Shown here piece by piece: positions 6,475 to 13,767 of a DNA stretch of 39,341 nucleotides. The position numbers were made by a program, and so were the translations under genes. Each line of letters begins with the position of its first letter. Position 1 is the first letter of the stretch. Below the pieces are notes generated by a model. That model ran no database searches, had not been told where the DNA came from, and was given only the letters and a program-made list of their open reading frames with translations. The stretch is taken from NCBI GenBank assembly GCA_947475715.1, contig CANJNY010000034.1, positions 1-39,341 on the forward strand. Reading direction: 5' to 3'. The DNA is from Prolixibacteraceae bacterium. GTDB lineage: Bacteria; Bacteroidota; Bacteroidia; Bacteroidales; Prolixibacteraceae.

Positions 6475-7794
6475 ATGTCCGACTTCAAAATCATCACAGA
6501 CTTCATCCGTTCCACCTTTCAGGAACCATCAGACTTTATCCCCCTTCACGATCCCCGTTTTATCGGGAACGAAAAGAAATACCTCAACGAATGTATCGAT
6601 TCAAACTTTGTGTCGAGTGTCGGGGAATTCGTAGGACGTTTTGAAAAACTATGTGCCGAATATACGGGGGCAAAATACGCAGTTGCTGCAATGAACGGAA
6701 CTTCGGCACTGCATATAGCCCTTCTGCTCGCCGGAGTTCAGCGTGAGGATGAGGTGATCACACAGGCTCTTACCTTTATCGCTACTGCAAATGCAATCTC
6801 CTATACCGGCGCTAAACCTGTCTTCATCGATGTCGACAAAGAGACGATGGGACTTTCTGCGTCTGCCTTACATTCCTGGTTAATTGAGAATGTTGAACTT
6901 CGAGAAGAAGTTATTACGACAGCACGATCGCACGACTACGCGACTACACGAAGGAACGACGACACGAATAAAAAAGAGCACGAAATGGCTAACTTAGATG
7001 GTCGTGAAGTCGTCAAGTCGTCAAGTCGTGAAGTCGCCCCCTCACCCCTTCGCCCCCTCGCCCAATCAGCTTTTAACAAGCACACAGGCCGTCGCATCTC
7101 TGCCTGCGTCCCAATGCATACCTTTGGACATCCGGTGAAGTTAAATGAATTAAAAGCGGTTTGTGACAAATATAACATTCCATTAATTGAGGATGCAGCG
7201 GAGAGTATAGGAAGTTACTACCATGGAAAACATACAGGCACATTTGGCAAGTTGGGAATCCTAAGCTTCAACGGCAATAAGCTTATCACAACCGGTGGCG
7301 GTGGAATGCTCCTTACCGATGATGAGGAGCTGGCAAAAATGGCCAAACACCTCACCACACAGGCAAAGGTGCCGCACCCTTACGAATTTGTCCACGATCA
7401 GATCGGCTATAACTATCGCCTTACAAATGTCAATGCGGCGTTAGGGTGCGCACAAATGGAGAGTCTCGACCACCTGCTTAGTTTAAAACGAACACTGGCG
7501 GAACAATACAAGGATTTTTTTAAAAACACTGAATTCGAATTCTTCACCGAACCGGAACATTGCCGTTCGAACTATTGGCTCAACGCAATCATCGCCAAAG
7601 ACAAAGCTCAAAGGGACCAATTACTCCATTACACCAACTCAAATGGTGTAATGACCCGTTCTATCTGGGAACTGATGAATCGTCTTCCCATGTTTGCCAA
7701 CTGTCAGACCGATGGTCTTGAGAACTCAATCTGGTTTGCAGAAAGGGTGGTGAATATTCCGAGTAGCGCGATTGTGCCGGGTTATCGAAAGTAA
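6475..7794 (+). CDS. LegC-type PLP aminotransferase with in-frame insertion
   Basis: A 439-residue DegT/DnrJ/EryC1-family aminotransferase of the LegC type: IPLHDPRFIGNEKKYLNECI, substrate loop SSVGEFVGRFE, NGTSALHIALLLAG, HTFGHP, EDAAESIGSYY and the PLP lysine in FNGNKLITTGGGG (Lys269). Such enzymes aminate C4 of UDP-4-keto-6-deoxy-HexNAc, the step after a 4,6-dehydratase such as the one at 13768. Relatives are about 385 residues. The excess is a stretch at residues ~146-198 (6909-7068), between ENVELRE and AFNKHTGRR, whose DNA is the same word-type repeat found in spacers. The reading frame is kept. It lies in a variable surface loop region, so activity may survive (inference). Confidence 0.85.
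   Translation: MSDFKIITDFIRSTFQEPSDFIPLHDPRFIGNEKKYLNECIDSNFVSSVGEFVGRFEKLCAEYTGAKYAVAAMNGTSALHIALLLAGVQREDEVITQALTFIATANAISYTGAKPVFIDVDKETMGLSASALHSWLIENVELREEVITTARSHDYATTRRNDDTNKKEHEMANLDGREVVKSSSREVAPSPLRPLAQSAFNKHTGRRISACVPMHTFGHPVKLNELKAVCDKYNIPLIEDAAESIGSYYHGKHTGTFGKLGILSFNGNKLITTGGGGMLLTDDEELAKMAKHLTTQAKVPHPYEFVHDQIGYNYRLTNVNAALGCAQMESLDHLLSLKRTLAEQYKDFFKNTEFEFFTEPEHCRSNYWLNAIIAKDKAQRDQLLHYTNSNGVMTRSIWELMNRLPMFANCQTDGLENSIWFAERVVNIPSSAIVPGYRK
6909..7068. repeat. Word-repeat DNA inside the aminotransferase gene
   Basis: The patch contains GTCGTGAAGTCGTCAAGTCG repeats and a CACCCCTTCGCCCCCTCGCC block, which match in style the spacers at 15355-15405 and (as reverse complement) 8600-8640. 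It is about 160 bases and does not shift the frame. It has no counterpart in the family's expected sequence. Confidence 0.65.
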
Positions 7795-7874
7795 GGAGCA
7801 CACGAGGGAGCGAAGTGGCGAAAGGGCAAAAAAAATGATGGTTTTAAGAAAAATTACAATATTAAAAATAAACG

Positions 7875-8558
7875 ATGTATAAATATTTTTTTAAACGCAT
7901 AATCGATATACTCCTGGCCTTAATTGCCCTGAGTATCCTCGCTCCACTACTTATCCCGGTTTGTATCGGTCTGCTTCTCACCGGTGAACACTATATCTTC
8001 TATTTTCAAAAAAGGATCGGCTTTAAAAACAGGAATTTTGATATCTGGAAGTTTGCCACCATGCTAAAAGCTAGTCCAGCTTTAGGGACTGGCAGTATTA
8101 CAATTAAGAATGACTGGCGGCTCACACCGATGGGGAAATTCCTTCGCAAGACCAAAATCAATGAACTCCCACAGCTTGTAAATATTATAAAAGGAGATAT
8201 GTCAATCATTGGCGCAAGGCCATTAATGGAAGTCGATTTTCTGAAGTATGCGGTGAATGTGCAGCAGGTTATTTACAATTCACGGCCGGGTCTTACAGGC
8301 ATTGCCTCTGTTGTATTCAGGGATGAAGAAAAATACTACTCAAATAGCGATATAGATCCCCACGAATTTGACAGGAAACATATTGCCCCATACAAAGGGG
8401 AACTTGAACTCTGGTATCAGAAAAACCTTTCGGCATATACCGATCTGATGCTTGTCTTTCTCACCGCCTGGAGCATTGTCGCACCACAGAGTGAGCTGGT
8501 ATATAGGGTATTTAGGGATTTGCCTGAGAGGCCGGAGGAGTTGAGAGGGAGAGACTGA
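7875..8558 (+). CDS. Sugar transferase (class B, intact)
   Basis: A 227-residue monotopic phosphoglycosyl transferase. It has an N-terminal re-entrant membrane helix (FFKRIIDILLALIALSILAP), FQKRIG, KFATM, RKTKINELPQLVNIIKGDMS, GARPLM and PGLTGIASVVFRDEE, then the C-terminal APYKGELELWYQKN segment that also occurs in the remnants at 3297 and 5203. Such enzymes move a sugar-1-phosphate from a UDP-sugar to undecaprenyl phosphate at the cytoplasmic membrane. The usual Asp of the DE dyad is Asn here (NELPQ). The last residues (RPEELRGRD) are encoded by word-repeat DNA. It follows the aminotransferase gene by 80 bases, the normal order in a glycan locus. Confidence 0.87.
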   Translation: MYKYFFKRIIDILLALIALSILAPLLIPVCIGLLLTGEHYIFYFQKRIGFKNRNFDIWKFATMLKASPALGTGSITIKNDWRLTPMGKFLRKTKINELPQLVNIIKGDMSIIGARPLMEVDFLKYAVNVQQVIYNSRPGLTGIASVVFRDEEKYYSNSDIDPHEFDRKHIAPYKGELELWYQKNLSAYTDLMLVFLTAWSIVAPQSELVYRVFRDLPERPEELRGRD

Positions 8559-8649
8559 GAGACTGAGAGAGGGAGAGAAGAAGTGAAGGGAATTAGAGAA
8601 CGACTGAACGAAGGGGCGAAAGGGCGAAGCGATCGTTGAGCGGTGGTTT
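8535..8649. repeat. Word patch after the sugar transferase
   Basis: GAGAGGGAGAGACTGAGAGA tandem-like words run from within the sugar-transferase stop region, followed by GAAGGGGCGAAAGGGCGAAG. The second block matches the patches after the remnants at 2627 and 3605. Confidence 0.6.
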
Positions 8650-8960
8650 GTCTTGTCCTGAAATAGGGTTACAGAAAAAGTAAACTAAAATCAGGATTAT
8701 GAAGTTTGTCCTGCCGGGAAATCCCGAAGGGATGATATATAAATCGAAGATCGGCAAAGCCAATAACCCGGGGTAAGCAATGCCGCAAATAATCTATTAG
8801 TGAAGGGCTAACTTGTTAGTGTTTGAACAAGTCAGCCTTTCACTAAAGAATTTTCCCACTCCCGGGCATTGCACAACCCCGGGATAACAAACACGCGCGA
8901 ACCCCGTCCGCGATCAAAATTACGCCAAAATACATCGTTAATTCCGGACGGAATGAAATA
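8650..8960. repeat. Composite palindromic repeat with nested hairpins
   Basis: The order is: palindromic repeat (8650-8705, TCCTGAAATAGGGTTACAG ... CTAAAATCAGGA), then GGGAAATCCCGAAGGGATGA, then an outer hairpin with arms about 8768-8784 (CCCGGGGTAAGCAATGCC) and 8864-8884 (GGGCATTGCACAACCCCGGG). Its loop holds an inner hairpin: arms 8797-8817 and 8826-8846, 21 bp with two mismatches and an 8-base loop. The first blocks match 5704-5870; the inner hairpin is absent there. Confidence 0.7.
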
Positions 8961-9181
8961 ACATCTCAATAAAGCGCTAAAATGGGTGCACCAATTTATG
9001 TCGCACTTCCACAGAGCACTCATCCTTATTAAAACACCGACTCTTAGAGCAGAACACTCATTTAAAATTGATAACTTTGTCGTAAATATAGTCTTAAAAG
9101 AGACCATTAAAATTATTGAAAAATCAGGATTAGAAATCAACCTTACAATCCCTCTTCCTGGTATTAATATATGCTTTAAAT
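8961..9181. other. Spacer upstream of the cytidylyltransferase gene
   Basis: No convincing gene. A -7-like TAACTTTG lies at 9072-9079. An open frame at 8986-9213 overlaps the next gene and shows no recognisable motif. The stretch could be decayed coding sequence. Confidence 0.35.
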
Positions 9182-10315
9182 ATGAAAAAAGTATTTGTTT
9201 CCGGCTGTTATGACATGCTCCATTCGGGGCATATCGCATTTTTTATGGAGGCAGCCTCGCATGGTGACCTCTACGTTGGTCTGGGATCAGATAAAACCAT
9301 TAACCTGCTCAAGGGACGTAAAACAATCAATACCGACAAGGAACGGTTGTTTATGGTTCAGGCCCTTAAAATGGTCAAAGAGGCATGGATCAACAGCGGT
9401 TCTGGCCTTATGGACTTCGAAAAGGAGGTTGAAGAGCTGAAGCCGGATATCTTTTTTGTCAATGAAGATGGTTTTACCCCCGATAAGCAGGAGTTTTGTG
9501 CAAAGTTGGGAATCGATCTGGTGGTAAGCCACCGTATTCCTCACGAGGGACTTCCAACACGATCAACCACCTCTTTACGCCAGGAGTGTCTGATACCCTA
9601 CCGTCTTGACCTGGCAGGAGGGTGGCTCGACCAGCCGTTTGTATCAAAACACTACCCCGGACCGGTAATCACAATCTGCATCGAACCGGACTACGACTTT
9701 AATGACCGAAGTGGGATGTCGAGCAGCACCCGAAAAAAAGCTATTCAGCTCTGGCAAACCGATATCCCGGAAGGGAATCATGAACTTCAGGCCAGAACTC
9801 TTTTTAGTTTCGAAAACCCTCCGGGAACAAAATACATCTCCGGATCGCAGGACTCAATCGGAATCGTGATGCCCGGTGTAAATAAACTCGATTATGAATG
9901 TGAGCAATACTGGCCATCCGAAATCATAAACGTCACAGCGGCCTCAACACTTGATTTCATCGAGCATAACCTTTGGTTCATTACCCTTTTCCCCCGGGAT
10001 AACACCTTTGATGTGCTTTCAGGAACCGACATCAACGCGGCAAATGCAAAAGCACTGGCTGATGCAGCCAATGACTGCTGGAAGGCGATTCTGGAGAAAG
10101 ATTTAACCGGTTTTGGAAGATCTTTCACGCGAAGTTTTGAAGCCCAGATCAGGATGTTTCCCAACATGGTTAATGAATTGATCCTTAGGCAAATTGACGA
10201 ATACAAAACCATGGCGCTGGGATGGAAACTCAGCGGTGCAGGGGGAGGAGGATATCTTGTGCTGGTTTCTGACAAACCTGTTCCCAATGCCATACAGATC
10301 AGGATCAGACGATAA
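9182..10315 (+). CDS. Cytidylyltransferase / GHMP-kinase fusion for nucleotide-sugar synthesis
   Basis: A 377-residue two-domain protein. Residues 1-140 form a nucleotidylyltransferase of the cytidylyltransferase type: VFVSGCYDMLHSGHIAFF (HSGH motif), a GLGSDKT strand, and RSTTSLR, the second nucleotide-binding signature. Residues 140-377 resemble a GHMP sugar kinase of the HddA/fucokinase type: YRLDLAGGWLDQP, RSGMSSST (ATP loop) and SGAGGGGYLVLV. A fused pair would phosphorylate a sugar and activate it as a CMP/CDP- or NDP-sugar for the surface glycan; the sugar is unknown. The stretch between kinase motifs 1 and 2 is only ~35 residues, shorter than in typical GHMP kinases, so the kinase half may be reduced. 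Start ATG 9182 fits the domain start. Confidence 0.75.
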   Translation: MKKVFVSGCYDMLHSGHIAFFMEAASHGDLYVGLGSDKTINLLKGRKTINTDKERLFMVQALKMVKEAWINSGSGLMDFEKEVEELKPDIFFVNEDGFTPDKQEFCAKLGIDLVVSHRIPHEGLPTRSTTSLRQECLIPYRLDLAGGWLDQPFVSKHYPGPVITICIEPDYDFNDRSGMSSSTRKKAIQLWQTDIPEGNHELQARTLFSFENPPGTKYISGSQDSIGIVMPGVNKLDYECEQYWPSEIINVTAASTLDFIEHNLWFITLFPRDNTFDVLSGTDINAANAKALADAANDCWKAILEKDLTGFGRSFTRSFEAQIRMFPNMVNELILRQIDEYKTMALGWKLSGAGGGGYLVLVSDKPVPNAIQIRIRR

Positions 10316-10340
10316 CAATGCAAAATTTCAATCCCCGGAT

Positions 10341-10369
10341 CCTCTCCCTGGATGAGGCCAGGGGTGAGG
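10341..10369. repeat. GC-rich palindromic repeat, diverged copy
   Basis: CCTCTCCCTGGATGAGGCCA followed by GGGGTGAGG; related to 1600-1632 and 4233-4264. It sits just downstream of the cytidylyltransferase/kinase gene and might act as a transcript-end hairpin. Confidence 0.5.
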
Positions 10370-10493
10370 CCATGTGAGGTCGGATAATCTCAGACAAACT
10401 CCAATGTATTGTAAAAATCGGGCTGGGTAAAGAGACTAAGATTAAAAAATATTGTCTGATACCACAAGGTGGTTTAATCTTATCCTGTTTTTT

Positions 10494-10511
10494 TTGTAAC
10501 TTCGTACTAAA
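10494..10511 (+). promoter_or_regulatory. Conserved promoter of the coiled-coil protein family, second copy
   Basis: TTGTAACTTCGTACTAAA, identical to the element at 3728-3745, with the -7-like TAACTTCG. It lies upstream of the second coiled-coil gene. Confidence 0.5.
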
Positions 10512-10519
10512 GTTAAAGG

Positions 10520-10957
10520 TTATTAAGCCACTTTTTTTGGGTTACCCTATTTTGCCTATCATTGTTTAGTATTCCGCTACAGGCCCAGAAAAAACAAGTT
10601 GTTGTCCCTTATACTCAGGCCGACCGTGACCGCGCTATCCGTACCGAAGCCCGCATGGAAGTATTGGATGCTAAAATTGGAGGAATGGACAAAAGATTTG
10701 AGGGATTGGACAAACGTATTGATAACGTTTATTTACAAATCAATCGCCTTGAAGATAAATTTGACAGCTATTTTATGTGGGGATTTGAATTGGTATTAAT
10801 GTCGATCTTCGGATTGATCGGCTTTGTTATTTATGATCGACGAACCACGCTTGCTCCGGTTGGAAGTAAGAATGAAAGAATAATAAAGGCATTAAAAGAA
10901 GCAACCGAAAAAGATCCTGCACTCCGGGAAGCCTTCAAAAAAACAGCACTATGGTAA
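10520..10957 (+). pseudogene. Coiled-coil membrane protein paralogue lacking a normal start
   Basis: Paralogue of 3757-4200. The frame encodes a signal-peptide-like LLSHFFWVTLFCLSLFSIP ending LQAQ, then VVVPYTQADRDRAIRTEAR, a coiled coil with repeated LDKR units (IGGMDKRFEGLDKRIDNVY), a membrane helix (LVLMSIFGLIGFVIY) and DRRTT. It ends in a charged helix (KALKEATEKDPALREAFKKT). No ATG, GTG or TTG stands at the head of the signal peptide; an upstream TAA precedes it at 10514. The only starts are internal, e.g. TTG 10562, which would shorten the signal. I infer a lost start codon, though TTG use is possible. Function unknown. Confidence 0.6.
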
Positions 10958-11537
10958 CTCAATAGCTTAATTTTCAAAATATTAAATCTATTATTGTATT
11001 CGTTAGGTATTGCACCACCGCGACATAATAAACACATATAAACACCCTTCACGATCAGAATTTAACCAGAGCGATGGTTGATCAGCGAAGTCGAAGCAGT
11101 TCAAAGAGCACACAAAAGAGCCAGGCTAAATTCGTACGGAACGGCGACTCACCACAAAAAAACGCAAATTAGAGAGCCCGACAAGAGATCGCAATTATTC
11201 TTCTCCGCTTTGGTTCTTGCAGCGAAAAGGGGGCTGTTTTTCAATTCACAGGCTACCGCGCCGCCTGCATAGCCTTTATCCTTATCACTTTCCCCGGGTT
11301 GAAACCCAGGGTTATTTACGAGGTGATAAAAAGTAAATATTAAACAGTTTAGAGAGTCGCGCAACGAAAAAAAACAATACTGGAAATATTCCAAAACAAT
11401 ACCAAGTTTTTAAAATCAAAATAAACATGACTGATTATACCGTTAAATATTCGCACAAATCAATATAATTCAGTTGTAATTTCTACCTTCGCAACATCGA
11501 CCTGATCATTACCTAATGACCTTATCCTTTACTGAAA
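10958..11537. repeat. Long interspersed repeat, copy 2, and promoter region
   Basis: About 10996-11335 is the second copy of the repeat at 5853-6155, sharing CGGAACGGC, CGCTTTGGTTCTTGCAGCGA, TACCGCGCCGCC, GGGTTGAAACCCAGGGTTAT and GTGATAAAAAGTAAA. The block contains GATCAGCGAAGTCGAAGCAG, a word also seen near 6230. Nothing protein-like is supported. A -7-like TACCTTCG at 11484-11491 may drive the membrane-protein gene at 11538. Confidence 0.6.
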
Positions 11538-13748
11538 ATGGAACAAACACATTCCCACAGAACAAAAATCAAAAGAATAAGTAAACCTCCAAAAGGATTT
11601 GGGCGCTATATAAATTCAACCCTTATTAGTGTATTTGGCTCCATCTTTTTGCTGATTGGTCTCTACTCGACCTTTTCATCACTTCTTGGGCCTAATGGCA
11701 TTAATGGTCTAATATCTGGATTCATCGCACCTTCAACGGTTGTGCCTGTAGTTATCGAGATTTCAGGTGGCGGATTGCAGGATTTAATCTTTTGGCTTCT
11801 CCCTCCCATACTCCTCCTTATTAGCTCCCTTTTCTACACCAAAAAATACCATAAAATAACCCTTCCAATTTCTGTTATTACTGCCGGATATTTATTTATT
11901 ATGCAGATTATGCTATTTCTTAACTATATAACCAAAGGGGGAGGTTATTTTTCCAGTTTAATAATCGCCGGGATTTTTCTGACAATTACTGTTCTTCTTT
12001 TATTTTTAGCGGCACTTTGGAATAAAAAACTACCTCTGCTTATCCTTACATGCTGCTATTTTTACGCTTCCATTGTTTTGTACTCCGCTGTTTATGGTAC
12101 ACCCTATAACTTCCTGTTCCCGGGCGTAATAGTTTTTAGTCTGCTGATCTTCATATTGGGTCAGAAAACAGACCATCCGATAATTAATTCTATAAACCTC
12201 CTTTTTGCAATCCTCTATTGGTCACTGTTCTGGTTCAGAAACTTCATAGTTAATGCAAAAACCGGACTCCTGTTTCAATTTTTCGTTTTAGCCCTTCTTT
12301 TTTATTTTCTGTTTACGGTGATTTCAATCATTGCTTCAGCAAAAAAGGAACATCCGATTCCCCGCCAGGTTCAGTTGGGTTTTGCTGGTTTAAATCTTTT
12401 AATCTTTGCCGGAACACCCTTTTATGTATTGGTAAAATATATCACTTCCGGATATATTGGTCTCTACGTAGCTCTCATGCTCTTAATCCAGGTCATCGGA
12501 TTATACTTTATCAAAAAAACAAAAAAAGAGGTCTGGCTCCTCCCCTTTCATTATTCCCTTATTCTACTGATCTCAGTAGCCCTGCCCTTAATGCTTAATG
12601 AGTACCGGATAATTATCTTTACCTCAGTTTTATCCGTTTTAATGATCGGTTATGCCAACCGGTATAAACAACAAAGTGCCTTCTGGATCTCGCTCTTTTC
12701 GCAGGTAATGCTTGTGGTTTATTTTCTCTACGCATGGGTTCGCACCTGTCTACCACTGCTTCTCGACAACAATGCGCTGCCAGCAAGGGAATTACAGCTC
12801 TATGGACTTCTGATTGGCCTTGCAATCTCAGGGACATTTGGATTAATAACCAAGGAGTTACAGAAATCACAACTGGAGCTTTCTCACGATTGGTTCAGTA
12901 AAAGAAAATACGATAAAATCGTTAGATCAATCCTGTATTTTTCAATCTTTCTCACAATGGGATGGCTTATGTTCATCGTTGCCTTTCAACTTACCGGATC
13001 GGCAAGCTATACAACCGTTGCCTGGTTTATCTCAGGTAGTCTGTTCTTTATCGGTGCAATCCGCTATTATGTAGGTCGCAAGTCATCGTTTAAAAAACCG
13101 GCTCTCTACACTTCACTTGCCTTCGCCTTGCTGTTTCCTCCATTGGTCCATTGGAATATGGTGATTTACCGTACCGGATTGATGATGATGCATCCCCTGA
13201 ATGGAGAAGTCATCTTGCTCCATTATACCGCTTTGGCCTTAATCGTTATATTAGGGAAAATGATCATCAGACGCATTTATCTGCAGGAATATAAAAACAT
13301 GTACATTAAACAGAGCCTGGAGATTTTTACAATCTTTTTCATCCTTTTTCTCCTCTTTACTGAGTATGACAACCTGATCGTCATACTGGGTAGATTGCAA
13401 AACAATCCCAACTCCCCCGGTTTGGCGAATGCAGATATGTTGATGCGCAACATCTACCTCCCCTACTCGCTGATCATCTGGGTGGTCACAGTGGCAGCCT
13501 TTATTCGGTCTATTTTACGTAACCATCCCATTTTACGCAATTTCACTATAGTGCTCTACATCAGCATGGTGGTTAAAATATTTATGTTTGACTTTGAAAC
13601 ATTGAGTACTGGAGCCCGAAGTGCGGTATTTCTGATTCTGGGACTATTCCTGGTCGGGTTTGCATTGATTTATCCAAAATTATTGCGGGGAAAGAAGCTG
13701 ATGCCCGAATTTAAACGGGGCGTCTCTAAATCAAAACATAATTCATAA
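11538..13748 (+). CDS. Large polytopic membrane protein, DUF2339-like
   Basis: A 736-residue protein with about twenty hydrophobic helices and a basic N-terminus. The C-terminal part, LRNFTIVLYISMVVKIFMFD, then GARSAVFLILGLFLVGFALI, matches the end of the DUF2339 membrane-protein family (L.K.F..D...L....R...F..LG..L). The function of that family is unknown. It lies within a surface-sugar locus, 20 bases before the dehydratase gene, so the two probably share a transcript. A role in glycan export or envelope assembly is possible but not shown. Confidence 0.7.
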   Translation: MEQTHSHRTKIKRISKPPKGFGRYINSTLISVFGSIFLLIGLYSTFSSLLGPNGINGLISGFIAPSTVVPVVIEISGGGLQDLIFWLLPPILLLISSLFYTKKYHKITLPISVITAGYLFIMQIMLFLNYITKGGGYFSSLIIAGIFLTITVLLLFLAALWNKKLPLLILTCCYFYASIVLYSAVYGTPYNFLFPGVIVFSLLIFILGQKTDHPIINSINLLFAILYWSLFWFRNFIVNAKTGLLFQFFVLALLFYFLFTVISIIASAKKEHPIPRQVQLGFAGLNLLIFAGTPFYVLVKYITSGYIGLYVALMLLIQVIGLYFIKKTKKEVWLLPFHYSLILLISVALPLMLNEYRIIIFTSVLSVLMIGYANRYKQQSAFWISLFSQVMLVVYFLYAWVRTCLPLLLDNNALPARELQLYGLLIGLAISGTFGLITKELQKSQLELSHDWFSKRKYDKIVRSILYFSIFLTMGWLMFIVAFQLTGSASYTTVAWFISGSLFFIGAIRYYVGRKSSFKKPALYTSLAFALLFPPLVHWNMVIYRTGLMMMHPLNGEVILLHYTALALIVILGKMIIRRIYLQEYKNMYIKQSLEIFTIFFILFLLFTEYDNLIVILGRLQNNPNSPGLANADMLMRNIYLPYSLIIWVVTVAAFIRSILRNHPILRNFTIVLYISMVVKIFMFDFETLSTGARSAVFLILGLFLVGFALIYPKLLRGKKLMPEFKRGVSKSKHNS

Positions 13749-13767
13749 CCTTATCGTTTAGTTCATT

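Noticed and set aside
8986-9213. 75-codon open frame before the cytidylyltransferase gene
   Set aside because: It overlaps the start of a well-supported gene and has no recognisable motif.
11078-11272. 64-codon open frame
   Set aside because: It lies in the second copy of the long repeat.
12619-12870. Minus-strand open frame inside the membrane-protein gene
   Set aside because: A shadow of the + strand gene; no motif and no start context.
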